A stretch of DNA of 64,000 nt from Saprospiraceae bacterium (GTDB lineage: Bacteria > Bacteroidota > Bacteroidia > Chitinophagales > Saprospiraceae): the NCBI GenBank assembly GCA_013360405.1, contig JABWBR010000001.1, forward strand, positions 62,001-126,000, read 5' to 3'. The stretch's first letter is position 1. Each line of letters starts with the position of its first letter. The position numbers and the translations under genes were made by a program. The notes beneath the pieces were generated by a model. That model worked only from the letters and a program-made list of their open reading frames with translations, was not told where the DNA came from and searched no databases. Below, piece after piece: positions 28,887 to 37,321 of the stretch.

Positions 28887-29786
28887 ATGAAGAGAAAAAG
28901 CTTGATTAAAAACGGCTTTGCATCCTTGTCGCTGATCTTTTTGATGGCCTTTACCTTCCCGGTGCCTGGCCGGCTTGTCGATTCCGCTTCGGGTCAAAAC
29001 CCCTTGCTTGGAGAACAGTGCGACATGAACAATAACGTGTTTGCAGATGGAGAAGAACTCACCTATAAGCTCTACTACAACTGGAATTTCGTGTGGCTGT
29101 CGGCCGGTGAGATTACCTTCCGGGTAAAAGACATGGGCAATAAATACTATATTTCTGCCATTGGCCAGACGTATAAATCCTATGACTGGTTTTTTAAAGT
29201 TCGCGATAAATACGAAGTGTGGGTTGATAAAGAAACCTTGTTACCGGAGTTGTCAGTCAGAGAAGTGCAGGAAGGCGGGTATTCGATGTACGACAAAATG
29301 ACTTTTGATCACAAGCGCGGCACAATCGCCTCGCTACGCGGCAAGACCAAAGACCAGGCACAGCTCACGGAATACGAAGTGGAAAGTTGTCTGCACGATA
29401 TTTTGTCTATCCTCTACTACATCCGCAACGTAGAATTCGACGCTATGAAGCCGGGCGACAACGTGCCCATCAAAATATTTATAGATAAAAAGAAATGGCC
29501 GTTGAGGGTGAAATACCAAGGAAAAGACAGCCATAAGCGGATCAAAGGCGTGGGCAAATTTAAAACACTTAAATTCAGCCCTGAAGTGATAAAAGGCTAC
29601 GTATTTAAAACCGATGACCCGATGACTATTTGGGCTTCCGACGACAAAAACAGAATTCCGCTGATGATTGAATCGCCTGTGCGGGTGGGTTCGGTAAAAG
29701 CCGTGATAAAAAACTACAAGGGATTGAAGCACGCGTTGGCCGCTAAAGTAGCTAATGATGTGGAAACCGATAACGACAAAGATTAG
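28887..29786 (+). CDS. DUF3108 domain-containing protein
   Basis: A 299-residue exported protein. There is a hydrophobic signal (about 10-27), then a DUF3108 beta-rich domain starting FADGEELTYKLYYNWNFVWLSAGE (read in parts at about 52-75). These proteins are periplasmic or outer-membrane associated and of unknown function. The tail is Asp/Lys-rich (VETDNDKD). It lies between the flippase-like gene and the DUF4230 gene with spacers of 7 bases each side, so the three form an envelope-related operon. Confidence 0.87.
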   Translation: MKRKSLIKNGFASLSLIFLMAFTFPVPGRLVDSASGQNPLLGEQCDMNNNVFADGEELTYKLYYNWNFVWLSAGEITFRVKDMGNKYYISAIGQTYKSYDWFFKVRDKYEVWVDKETLLPELSVREVQEGGYSMYDKMTFDHKRGTIASLRGKTKDQAQLTEYEVESCLHDILSILYYIRNVEFDAMKPGDNVPIKIFIDKKKWPLRVKYQGKDSHKRIKGVGKFKTLKFSPEVIKGYVFKTDDPMTIWASDDKNRIPLMIESPVRVGSVKAVIKNYKGLKHALAAKVANDVETDNDKD

Positions 29787-29793
29787 GCCCTTT

Positions 29794-30429
29794 ATGTTGC
29801 AAAAAATAGCTTACGTTACTTTGTTTCTGGTGGTATTCGGCTTGGGTTTCTGGATTGCCAACCGCATTTATGCCGACCGCCAGGAACAACAGAGTCGCTC
29901 TCAATCGACCGTTTTGCTTGAGAAAGTGCAACAGGTGTGCAAGCTGGTCACCGTAGAAGGCCAATTCAGCGAATTATACGACGAAACCCGAATCAGGCAG
30001 ATGACGTTTTATCTGCCGCTGCCGACCACCTGGAATTTTTCCAAGCAAGCCATCATTCAGGTAAACGGCCGCGTGTTGGTGGGGTACGACATGGAAAAGG
30101 TGCGCATTGATGCCGACAGCAGCAGCCGGACGCTTACGATCAGCAATTTGCCGGAGCCCGAAATACTGGCCATCGATCATGATATCAGTTACAAAAACAT
30201 CGAAGAGAGCTATTTCAATTCGTTTACCCCGGAAGACTACACCAAGTTGAACAAAAACGCCAAAGAGGTGCTTCGCAGCAAAGCGGAGGAAAGCCGCCTG
30301 CTGGATGAAGCCCGCCGGCAAGGCAACCAAATGATCGACGTAATCCGCTATATGGCTGAATCGGTAGGATGGCGCGTAGTATTGGACGACCCGCTGTTGC
30401 CCGCTGATGTGAATAATCAGTTTGAATAA
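29794..30429 (+). CDS. DUF4230 domain-containing protein
   Basis: A 211-residue protein with one N-terminal membrane helix (about 3-24) and a periplasmic DUF4230 domain: LVTVEGQFSELYDE (about 52-65), then LTISNLPEPEILAIDHD (about 113-129). Function is unknown. An earlier in-frame ATG at 29755 lies inside the DUF3108 gene; the start at 29794 fits the membrane anchor and leaves a 7-base spacer. It is the last gene of the three-gene unit. Confidence 0.87.
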   Translation: MLQKIAYVTLFLVVFGLGFWIANRIYADRQEQQSRSQSTVLLEKVQQVCKLVTVEGQFSELYDETRIRQMTFYLPLPTTWNFSKQAIIQVNGRVLVGYDMEKVRIDADSSSRTLTISNLPEPEILAIDHDISYKNIEESYFNSFTPEDYTKLNKNAKEVLRSKAEESRLLDEARRQGNQMIDVIRYMAESVGWRVVLDDPLLPADVNNQFE

Positions 30430-30495
30430 TACCGTTTAGCCGGAAATTCCTGCCTTATAAACGTCTTCCGACAAAATTAAACAACAGCAAACTGC

Positions 30496-30523
30496 TTGCT
30501 TTTAATTAAATCGTCTATTTTTA
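30496..30523 (+). promoter_or_regulatory. Candidate promoter of the peptide transporter gene
   Basis: TTG (30496-30498), a 17-base spacer, and TATTTTTA (30516-30523), one base from TAnnTTTG. It is 45 bases upstream of the start codon. Confidence 0.42.
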
Positions 30524-30568
30524 GCCATCGTTTTTGGAGATCATTTTTCCACTTAACACAGGCATAAA

Positions 30569-32119
30569 ATGGATGCTGGACTAGTACTGTTGATTGTTGG
30601 ATGGATATTCGTCCTTGTATGGGTTCCTCTGGTGGTGCTCTCACAACGCAAGATGCACCCTAAAGCATTATTTACGCTCTTCTTCACAGAAATGTGGGAG
30701 CGTTTTTCCTTTTATGGGATGCGTGCATTTCTCATCCTGTACATGACCGATGAACTATTTAAGCTGATGGAGCGTGGAGAGGCCGACTCCCGTGCTTACG
30801 GCATATACGGCGCATATAATGCCCTGCTATATGCGGCGCCGATATTGGGGGGCATGCTTGCCGACAAGTTGGTGGGCTTCCGCAAGGCTATTCTGGTGGG
30901 CGGTATTTTTATGGCTTTAGGCCAATTTACGCTGGGTGCTACTATCGGCAATCAAAGCCTGTTTTTCATAGGTTTGTCGTTGCTGGCGGTAGGTAACGGC
31001 TTTTTCAAGCCCAATATATCCAGCTTCCTGGGTACGTTTTACGACCGCAACGACAGCCGCAAAGACGGCGCCTTTACCATTTTTTACATGGGTATCAACA
31101 TCGGCGCATTGCTGGCGCCGCTTACCTGCGGGTATTTGGCCCGCGAGGTAGACTGGTCGCTGGGCTTTTTCACTGCCGGCGCCGGTATGGTATTTGGACT
31201 TATCGTATTTTGGTATAATATGCGGATATACGAAGACAAGGGCAACGCCCCCGATCCCGAGAAGCTCAAACAGCCTGTTTTTATGGGTATCAGCCGGGAA
31301 TGGCTGGTTATTCTGGGCGCACTCGTCACCGTGCCTATGTTTTCTTTCCTGATCAATAATGAAGGCATAACTAACTACTTGTTGATCATAGTAGGCTTAA
31401 GTTGTATCGGTTACCTCGTCATTACCTCGTTTCAGGCAGAAGACAGGGCGGAGGGGCAGCGATTGCTCGTATTCATTGCTTTGTTTTTCTTCCACATGAT
31501 ATTCTGGGTATTATTCGAACAGGCGGGCGGATCGCTCAACATCCTTACCGACCGCTATGTCAATAAGATGGGTTTCGAGACCTCCCAATTCCAGGCTGTC
31601 AACCCCTTCTATATCATCATATTTGCGCCTTTATTCAGTTGGATTTGGGTCAGGCTGGGTAAAGCGGGCATAGAACCCCGAACGCCCATCAAGTTTATGC
31701 TGGCCTTGCTGCAAATGGCGCTGGGGTATGCGATCATTGTCTTTGCAGTGAAAAGCTCTGCCGTTTCGGGCGAAGCTATTCCGCTGATCTTCCTGATGCT
31801 GATGTATATGTTCCATACTACCGGCGAATTGAGTCTTTCGCCAGTGGGCCTTTCGGTAGTCACCAAATTGTCGCCGGCCAAAACCGTGGGTTTTGTAATG
31901 GGCGCCTGGTTCCTCTCGATTGCCTTTGCGCATAAAATAGGCGGTTATCTCGGGCAGTTGATCGCACAACCTGCGGGGGGTACGGTTGACAGGGCTTCGG
32001 AGCTCAATTCGTTTGCCGGTGTGTATATGAACTGGGGCGTGTATGTCGTTTTGGGGGCTGCTGCGCTGCTGCTGGTGATTTCACCGGTACTCAAGCGGTG
32101 GATGCACGGGATTCATTAA
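30569..32119 (+). CDS. Peptide MFS transporter (POT/PTR family)
   Basis: A 516-residue proton-coupled oligopeptide transporter of the inner membrane with about 14 helices. The PTR signature FTEMWERFSFYGMRAFLILY (about 38-57) contains the ExxERF-type motif, and FFKPNISSFLGTFYDRND (about 143-160) is the second family block. It imports di- and tripeptides with protons. It stands alone with its own promoter candidate, and is followed by repeat element C and a terminator. Confidence 0.96.
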   Translation: MDAGLVLLIVGWIFVLVWVPLVVLSQRKMHPKALFTLFFTEMWERFSFYGMRAFLILYMTDELFKLMERGEADSRAYGIYGAYNALLYAAPILGGMLADKLVGFRKAILVGGIFMALGQFTLGATIGNQSLFFIGLSLLAVGNGFFKPNISSFLGTFYDRNDSRKDGAFTIFYMGINIGALLAPLTCGYLAREVDWSLGFFTAGAGMVFGLIVFWYNMRIYEDKGNAPDPEKLKQPVFMGISREWLVILGALVTVPMFSFLINNEGITNYLLIIVGLSCIGYLVITSFQAEDRAEGQRLLVFIALFFFHMIFWVLFEQAGGSLNILTDRYVNKMGFETSQFQAVNPFYIIIFAPLFSWIWVRLGKAGIEPRTPIKFMLALLQMALGYAIIVFAVKSSAVSGEAIPLIFLMLMYMFHTTGELSLSPVGLSVVTKLSPAKTVGFVMGAWFLSIAFAHKIGGYLGQLIAQPAGGTVDRASELNSFAGVYMNWGVYVVLGAAALLLVISPVLKRWMHGIH

Positions 32120-32123
32120 ATAG

Positions 32124-32195
32124 CAGTCAGGTCTTAGCAATCAGGTCTTAGCAGCTAATAGCTGATTGCCAAGCCCTAACTGCTAAGCCCTAAAA
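32124..32195. repeat. 3'-end hairpin element C: gcagtcaggtctta repeats
   Basis: It begins about 4 bases after the transporter stop. Units gtcaggtcttagca on the left and aagccctaactgctaag on the right are imperfect reverse complements (for instance gcaatcag against ctgattgc). It shares its sequence family with elements H and I and runs into a conventional terminator. Confidence 0.82.
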
Positions 32196-32199
32196 AAAA

Positions 32200-32240
32200 G
32201 CCGGATGCCGGGCAACTAATACCGGGCATCCGGCGTTTTT
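32200..32240 (+). terminator. Rho-independent terminator after the peptide transporter
   Basis: gccggatgcc (32200-32209) pairs with ggcatccggc (32225-32234), followed by gTTTTT. Confidence 0.88.
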
Positions 32241-32260
32241 ATGGTGTATATTTTCACGGG

Positions 32261-32287
32261 TGCCTCAAAACTGGAGGCATTTTTTAT
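32261..32287 (+). terminator. Second terminator-like hairpin, just before the small membrane gene
   Basis: tgcctc (32261-32266) pairs with gaggca (32274-32279), followed by TTTTTT. It lies only about 24 bases before the ATG at 32311, so it could be a second terminator or an attenuator of that gene. Confidence 0.55.
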
Positions 32288-32310
32288 ATAGAGAAGTATA
32301 ACCAGTAAGT

Positions 32311-32790
32311 ATGCTAACGATTTTCAAGCGACTCAATAACATGTACCTGGTTCTGTTGGTAGGCCAGGCGCTATTTTGCCTGACTGTCGTATTCCTGCAG
32401 ATAGGCGAACCGGAAACGAGGGTAGTATTAGCGGCTTACAAAGAAGGCCCCGACACCTACGAACGTTTGTTATTAATGTTGGGATTGCCGCTGATGGGCG
32501 CTGCCTGGCTGCTCAGCCGAAAGCGCGCCCAGGAGGGGGCTATGATAGAAGGCATACAGGCTAAATTAGCGCACTATCGCCAAACGGTAACCTTGCGCAT
32601 TACGCTGATAGAAATTGTCAACGTAATGGCTATGGTAATTGCCCTGCTGGCAGGTGACATGAGCTATCTCTTGTATTTTGCCGTCGGCTTGTTTGTGTTT
32701 TTGATGTTCCGACCGTCTACAAGCGGATTTATACGTCATTACGCGCTCAGCCCGCAAGAAGCGGCTGAATTAAAAACAATAGCCGCCTAA
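32311..32790 (+). CDS. Small polytopic membrane protein, unknown
   Basis: A 159-residue protein with four likely membrane helices (about 11-30, 48-64, 93-113 and 117-135) and a soluble tail ending SPQEAAELKTIAA. I do not recognise a family. The pattern of two helix pairs with a charged loop (RKRAQEGAMIEGIQAKLAHYRQ in part) between them is regular, and codon use matches its neighbours, so it is likely real. It is isolated between a terminator-like hairpin and a convergent SurA-like gene, whose stop overlaps its own stop by two bases. Confidence 0.72.
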   Translation: MLTIFKRLNNMYLVLLVGQALFCLTVVFLQIGEPETRVVLAAYKEGPDTYERLLLMLGLPLMGAAWLLSRKRAQEGAMIEGIQAKLAHYRQTVTLRITLIEIVNVMAMVIALLAGDMSYLLYFAVGLFVFLMFRPSTSGFIRHYALSPQEAAELKTIAA

Positions 32791-34190
32791 GGCCTTTCGG
32801 GTCGCTTTTTCCAGGCTTCCAGTCCGGGACAATTGTCATACATGTGGTCGAAAGCCACATAAGTAGAGTTGATTGCATTTTTTACCCACTTTGCTACGGT
32901 TTCGCTTTGCTTTGATTGGATAGCCGCTTGTTGTATCTTGGCGTAGTCTTGTTTCAGGTTAGCGCGGTGAGGGGCCGTACGCGATTGCAGTTGCACAATG
33001 CGGAAATAGGGTTCGCCGACGGGACTGGCAAATTCAAATGGTTTAGATATACGGCCTATCGTTTTCATCGTATCTACTGCAAAGTATATATCGGGGTCGA
33101 GGTCTCCGATTTCAAAAAAAGTATTGTTGCTGGCGGGATTCACCATACGCCCGTCGTTATTATAGCTTTGCGTTTCCTTGTCGGAATACAGTTTTACCGC
33201 TCTGGAAAAAGAGATAGAATCGCTGACAATGAGTTGGCGGACCGAGTCGAGGTGGGCGTAGGCTTTTTCGAGATCTGCTTCGGTGATTTCGGGTTTGATT
33301 AGAATATGCCTTACGTGAATAGCATTTCCACGGCGTTCGAGCATCTGGATAATATGGAAGCCGAATTGGGTTTCGATGACCGATGAGATTTCGTTTTGAT
33401 CGAGTTTATAGGCGGCGGCTTCAAACTCGGGTACGAATTTGCCGCGGCGGGTCCAGCCCAGGTCGCCGCCGGCGCGTGCCGAGCCGTCATCGGAGAATTT
33501 CTTAGCTACATCTTCAAAGTTTTCTCCACCGTCTACGATGCGCTTGCGCAATTCTTCCAGCTTGCCTATCGCGCGTTGTTTTTCCTGGAGGTTCACGACC
33601 GGTTTATACACGATTTCGCCGACTTCTACCTCTGAGTTGAAGTAAGGAAGGCTGTCGCGCGGTATTTGTTCGAAAAAGCGTTTAACCTCGGCGGGAGTCA
33701 CCGTAATGCCTTCCATCACTTTTCCTCGCATGCGGTCAACGAGGACCTGGTTGCGGAGGTCTTCGCGGTATTGGGCCTTCACCTCGTCGATATTTTGGCC
33801 GTAGTAGTCTTCAAACTGGGTGATATCATTATTCATAAAGCCGAGGATGCGTTCGATACGAGCGTTGAGTTGGTCTTCGACTTCTTCGTCGGTCACTTCC
33901 ACACTGTCCAATTTAGCCTGGTTGAGCAGCAGTTTGGTGGTAAGGATGTTGTCCAGCAAATTACAGCGCGCATCGGGGGGCACTACGCCGCTTTGAGCTT
34001 CCATGAGTGCAAATTGTTCTTCCAATTCAGACAGCAGCACCAGTTCGCCTCCTACCGTGGCAATTACTTTGTCTATGATTTCCGGCTGGGCCGGGAGGGT
34101 TGCCGGCAGCAACAGCAGCGCAAAAAAAGCGGAAAATACCGAGACAGCAAAGGCATTCCGGCTTGTCGACAGGCTTATATTTCGGATCAT
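32787..34190 (-). CDS. SurA-like periplasmic peptidyl-prolyl isomerase
   Basis: A 467-residue exported chaperone. A signal peptide (about 10-35, ending LPAQ) is followed by a SurA N-terminal domain (IIDKVIATVGGELVLLSELEEQ, read in parts) and two parvulin domains at about 180-285 and 290-400. The first contains GGDLGWTRRGKFVPEFE and FGFHIIQMLERR. SurA assists folding of outer-membrane proteins. Its start codon overlaps the stop of the upstream lipoprotein gene by four bases (ATGA), so the two are coupled. It is the third gene of a chaperone cluster. Confidence 0.93.
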   Translation of the reverse strand: MIRNISLSTSRNAFAVSVFSAFFALLLLPATLPAQPEIIDKVIATVGGELVLLSELEEQFALMEAQSGVVPPDARCNLLDNILTTKLLLNQAKLDSVEVTDEEVEDQLNARIERILGFMNNDITQFEDYYGQNIDEVKAQYREDLRNQVLVDRMRGKVMEGITVTPAEVKRFFEQIPRDSLPYFNSEVEVGEIVYKPVVNLQEKQRAIGKLEELRKRIVDGGENFEDVAKKFSDDGSARAGGDLGWTRRGKFVPEFEAAAYKLDQNEISSVIETQFGFHIIQMLERRGNAIHVRHILIKPEITEADLEKAYAHLDSVRQLIVSDSISFSRAVKLYSDKETQSYNNDGRMVNPASNNTFFEIGDLDPDIYFAVDTMKTIGRISKPFEFASPVGEPYFRIVQLQSRTAPHRANLKQDYAKIQQAAIQSKQSETVAKWVKNAINSTYVAFDHMYDNCPGLEAWKKRPERP

Positions 34191-35038
34191 TGTGAATAAA
34201 TTTGGATATTGTTGCTGCGCATTTCGCGCTCAAAAAGTTCTTCTTTGGTATCTTCCAGCAGCTTCAATTTGCGGCGGTAGAGGATCAATTTTCGGGCCTG
34301 GTCTTCTACGTAAGTCAATGGCGGCGATTCATCTTTGGCCCGGTATTCAAATAACCGGAAAAGGTAGTGAAATTTACCGTCGCGCAACTGCAAGGTTTTA
34401 TTATTATCAATTTGGTCGGCAGAAAGCGTCTCCCGGGGCAATTGCATGGCAATTTTATCAAAATCGTACCAGGTGCTATCTTCCAGTAAATGCACAGTAG
34501 AATACGTATTGCAATACTGCACCATCTCTGCAAAATCGCGGGGATTGTTGCTTGTCCACCATTTGTTGAGTTGTGGCAGATTGGGGGCGTCGAGGGGCGT
34601 TTTGATCAAATAGCAGCGCAAAATAGGCGCTTCCAGTTTAAACTGTTCGCGATGAGCATCAAAAAAAGTTTTGATTTCTTGCTGAGTTACTACTGAGTCT
34701 AACAATTGCTGCACCAAAACCTGTTCGTAATTGTGCTTGATGAGCGAAGCCCGGTAATCCCGCACCAATTTATCAATATTGAGGTCGGTGGGGATATTTC
34801 GTTCCGCTTCATTGAGCAACAGCGCTTCGCGAACCCAACGCGATACGAATGCATTGATAATTAGCGAGCTGTCTGCACCGGTTGTGCCCTCGGGGAACAT
34901 GCCCTCCAATTCCGACAGGTACAAGGTTTTGTTGTGCACTTGGGCCAATGCTTTGTCATCCTCCGGTTTTGGGGCTATCCATTGGCAGGCGCCGAGTATT
35001 ATGCTTAGTATGACAATGGTTGTAATTTTTTGAAACAT
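34187..35038 (-). CDS. Lipoprotein with SurA/PrsA-like N-domain, lacking a clear isomerase domain
   Basis: A 283-residue lipoprotein: the lipobox LGAC places the lipidated Cys at 18. The body has the helical SurA/PrsA-like layout (FVSRWVREALLLNEAE at about 64-79; VVTQQEIKTFFDAHREQFK at about 116-134), but I cannot see an intact parvulin catalytic domain. It probably serves as a chaperone partner for the two flanking isomerases. It overlaps the next gene by four bases and begins 7 bases after repeat element D. Confidence 0.82.
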   Translation of the reverse strand: MFQKITTIVILSIILGACQWIAPKPEDDKALAQVHNKTLYLSELEGMFPEGTTGADSSLIINAFVSRWVREALLLNEAERNIPTDLNIDKLVRDYRASLIKHNYEQVLVQQLLDSVVTQQEIKTFFDAHREQFKLEAPILRCYLIKTPLDAPNLPQLNKWWTSNNPRDFAEMVQYCNTYSTVHLLEDSTWYDFDKIAMQLPRETLSADQIDNNKTLQLRDGKFHYLFRLFEYRAKDESPPLTYVEDQARKLILYRRKLKLLEDTKEELFEREMRSNNIQIYSQ

Positions 35039-35045
35039 AGTAGCT

Positions 35046-35167
35046 TATGAGGGTTTATGAGGGGTTATGAGGGGCTATGAGGGGTTATGAGGGGTTATGA
35101 GGGGGAGAATTACTACCCTCATCAACCTTCATAACCCCTCATCAACCTTCATAACCCTTCATCAACC
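35046..35167. repeat. 3'-end hairpin element D: ttatgagggg repeats
   Basis: Left: five or more copies of a 10-11-base unit ttatgagggg (35046-35105). Right: ccctcatcaaccttcataa-type units (35115-35167). The halves are reverse complements. It belongs to the same sequence family as element B. It fills the 135-base gap between two chaperone genes, ending 6 bases from one stop and starting 7 bases from the next start. Confidence 0.93.
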
Positions 35168-35173
35168 TAACTA

Positions 35174-37171
35174 TCATTGTTTTATCAAGCTTTCAAACAC
35201 CTTTTTATCGGTATCCACCTTGTACGTTTTGCGCAATTGTTCTACCCATTGCTTTTCGAGGTAGTCCTGGTAATCGGCCACCACATAACCGCGGGCTTCT
35301 TTGAGTGATTTGTCGGAAGCGGGCAGTATTTGTTCGATTTTGTAAAACTTGATCATTTTCTTATTGGGGGTGGGCAAATCGCCGCCCAGGTCTTTGGGCT
35401 CGAGGGGCGACATAGCGCCTGCTTTCCATTCGGTACCGCCCAGGTCGGCGCTTTTAAATTTTTCGATCGTTTGTTCTTCCACGCTCACAATGAGGAGGGT
35501 ATCGTTGTTGAATTTGGCCTTAACCTCGTCTGCGGTGTGCGTTTTGGCATATTCGTAAACCTCATTCAGGCGAGCTTTGTGTTGCCCGTTGATGCGGTAT
35601 ACACTGGCCAGGGCGCGTTCATTCCAGCGGTATTTTCCACGTATAGCATCGTAGTAGTTATTTAATCCGACGGAGTCTTGGGAGGCTTTATCCCAGACTT
35701 CCAGTTTAGTGGCTTCAAAAAGCAGGATACCCTCTTCGTATTCGCGCATCAGCGATTTGAATTCGGGGTATTTGGCTTCCAGTTGAGCTTCTTCGTGTTT
35801 CATGCATTCTTCATTGACGAAATCCTGGTAGAGGCCGCGAGCCACGTCGGCGGGCGTCACATTTCCGGAGCCTTTCATGCGTTGGCGCGAAGCTTTGCCG
35901 AGATAATCGGTAAAGTTGCCCAGGGTAACCTGGTAGTTTTTGCCCAGCGAGAAAAGTACCTCGTTAGATTTTTCCACGGGGGCTTTCCATTTGAAAGTCA
36001 GGAAAGTATCGGTAAGCGATGCCGCGAAATTGTCTAGCACAACCGGATATTCTTTAAAATTATTGTCGCGTTTCACTTTAGCCACAAATCCCTGTTTGGC
36101 TTGTTCAAAGCGCATATCTTTCGTAATGCGTTGTTCTAAACGACTCTTTTCGATGTTATAAGGTTGTATGGGTTTTTTACTAACCCGCTTTACGATATGC
36201 CAGCCGACGCTTGTTTCAAAAGGCTTGGAGTAGTCGCCGTCTTTCTGGAGGCTGAAAGCGGCGTCTTCAAAGGGTTTTTCGTAGCGATTAATGCCGAAGA
36301 AGCCTACATACCCGCCGTTGGCTGCGCTTTGGCGGTCTTCCGAGCGTTCGCGGGCAATTCCTTCAAATACCTCGCCTGCCTGGATGAGTTGGTAGATGCT
36401 ATCGATGCGCATTTTAGCCAGCTCGGGTTTGTCGGTTGTTTTGCGAATGAGGATGTGCGCCGCTTCTATTTCGCCGCGAGCAGGCCTGCGCGTATGCACG
36501 GTAAGCAGGTGATACCCCGAGTTGGTGCGAACAGGGTTAGACACTTTGCCGATGGGCAGCTTATACGCAGCCGATTCGAGGGCGTACATGCCATTGGGGA
36601 ATAATGCGGTAATAAAACCGATGTGGCCGCCGTTTTTTTCAGCGGATTTATCTTCAGAAACCTCCTTGGCTACCGTTGAAAAGGGCGTGCCGCTTTCGAT
36701 GCGTTTTTTAGCTGCCATCAATTTTTCATAGGCTGCCAGGGTATCCTGAGGGGTTGCATTTTCTTTGATTGACAAGAAAATATGGCTGATATCGACGTCT
36801 TGCTGTACGCGGTCGTAAGCTTCTTTTACCAATTGCTCCGTAACCGATTTATCGATCAGGTAAGAATCGGCCAATTGGCGGCGATAACCCGCCAATTCTT
36901 CTTTGAGCGAAGTGATCGTATCGAGGCGCATTTCTCGTGCTTTGTATACTTTGAGCTTGAACTTGGTGTACAAGTCGAGGTATTCTTCCAGAGATTTGCG
37001 CGAAAAGTCGGCGCTTTTTCCATTGGTTTTGCTGTAAATGTAGGTAAATTCAGAAACGTGTACCGGCACCCCTTCTACTTTGAATAGCACGGGATCGCTG
37101 TCTTTCTGAGCCAGTGATTGAAATGAAAGTACTAAAGAGAGTGTCAGCAGCAACGAAATTCGCATTGCCAT
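35174..37171 (-). CDS. Large periplasmic peptidyl-prolyl isomerase with two parvulin domains
   Basis: A 665-residue exported protein. A signal peptide (about 1-21, ending SLAQ) precedes an N-terminal helical chaperone region and two parvulin domains at about 125-225 (with GGHIGFITALFPNGMYALE) and 230-335 (with GGYVGFFGINRYEKPFEDA). The C-terminal half (about 340-665) is helical and does not match a domain I know. Bacteroidota often encode such PpiD/SurA-like proteins in clusters for outer-membrane biogenesis. A start at 37165 (MRISLL) is also possible. A -7 promoter element lies at 37226-37233. Confidence 0.9.
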   Translation of the reverse strand: MAMRISLLLTLSLVLSFQSLAQKDSDPVLFKVEGVPVHVSEFTYIYSKTNGKSADFSRKSLEEYLDLYTKFKLKVYKAREMRLDTITSLKEELAGYRRQLADSYLIDKSVTEQLVKEAYDRVQQDVDISHIFLSIKENATPQDTLAAYEKLMAAKKRIESGTPFSTVAKEVSEDKSAEKNGGHIGFITALFPNGMYALESAAYKLPIGKVSNPVRTNSGYHLLTVHTRRPARGEIEAAHILIRKTTDKPELAKMRIDSIYQLIQAGEVFEGIARERSEDRQSAANGGYVGFFGINRYEKPFEDAAFSLQKDGDYSKPFETSVGWHIVKRVSKKPIQPYNIEKSRLEQRITKDMRFEQAKQGFVAKVKRDNNFKEYPVVLDNFAASLTDTFLTFKWKAPVEKSNEVLFSLGKNYQVTLGNFTDYLGKASRQRMKGSGNVTPADVARGLYQDFVNEECMKHEEAQLEAKYPEFKSLMREYEEGILLFEATKLEVWDKASQDSVGLNNYYDAIRGKYRWNERALASVYRINGQHKARLNEVYEYAKTHTADEVKAKFNNDTLLIVSVEEQTIEKFKSADLGGTEWKAGAMSPLEPKDLGGDLPTPNKKMIKFYKIEQILPASDKSLKEARGYVVADYQDYLEKQWVEQLRKTYKVDTDKKVFESLIKQ

Positions 37172-37225
37172 CTTATTATGTTTTTTTAGTGTTTGATAAA
37201 ACCAGGGGGTATTTTAAAAACCCCG

Positions 37226-37233
37226 CAAAGTTA
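37226..37233 (-). promoter_or_regulatory. Candidate -7 element of the chaperone cluster
   Basis: Minus-strand TAACTTTG, an exact TAnnTTTG match about 55 bases upstream of the start. The only TTTG upstream is 14 bases away, shorter than usual. Confidence 0.42.
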
Positions 37234-37321
37234 GCCTTTTTTGAACGCAAAAGCTGCATTTATAGTACTTGTATCGTATCTTTAAGAAGCATTTACAATA
37301 ATAATACCAAAATTCGAACAT

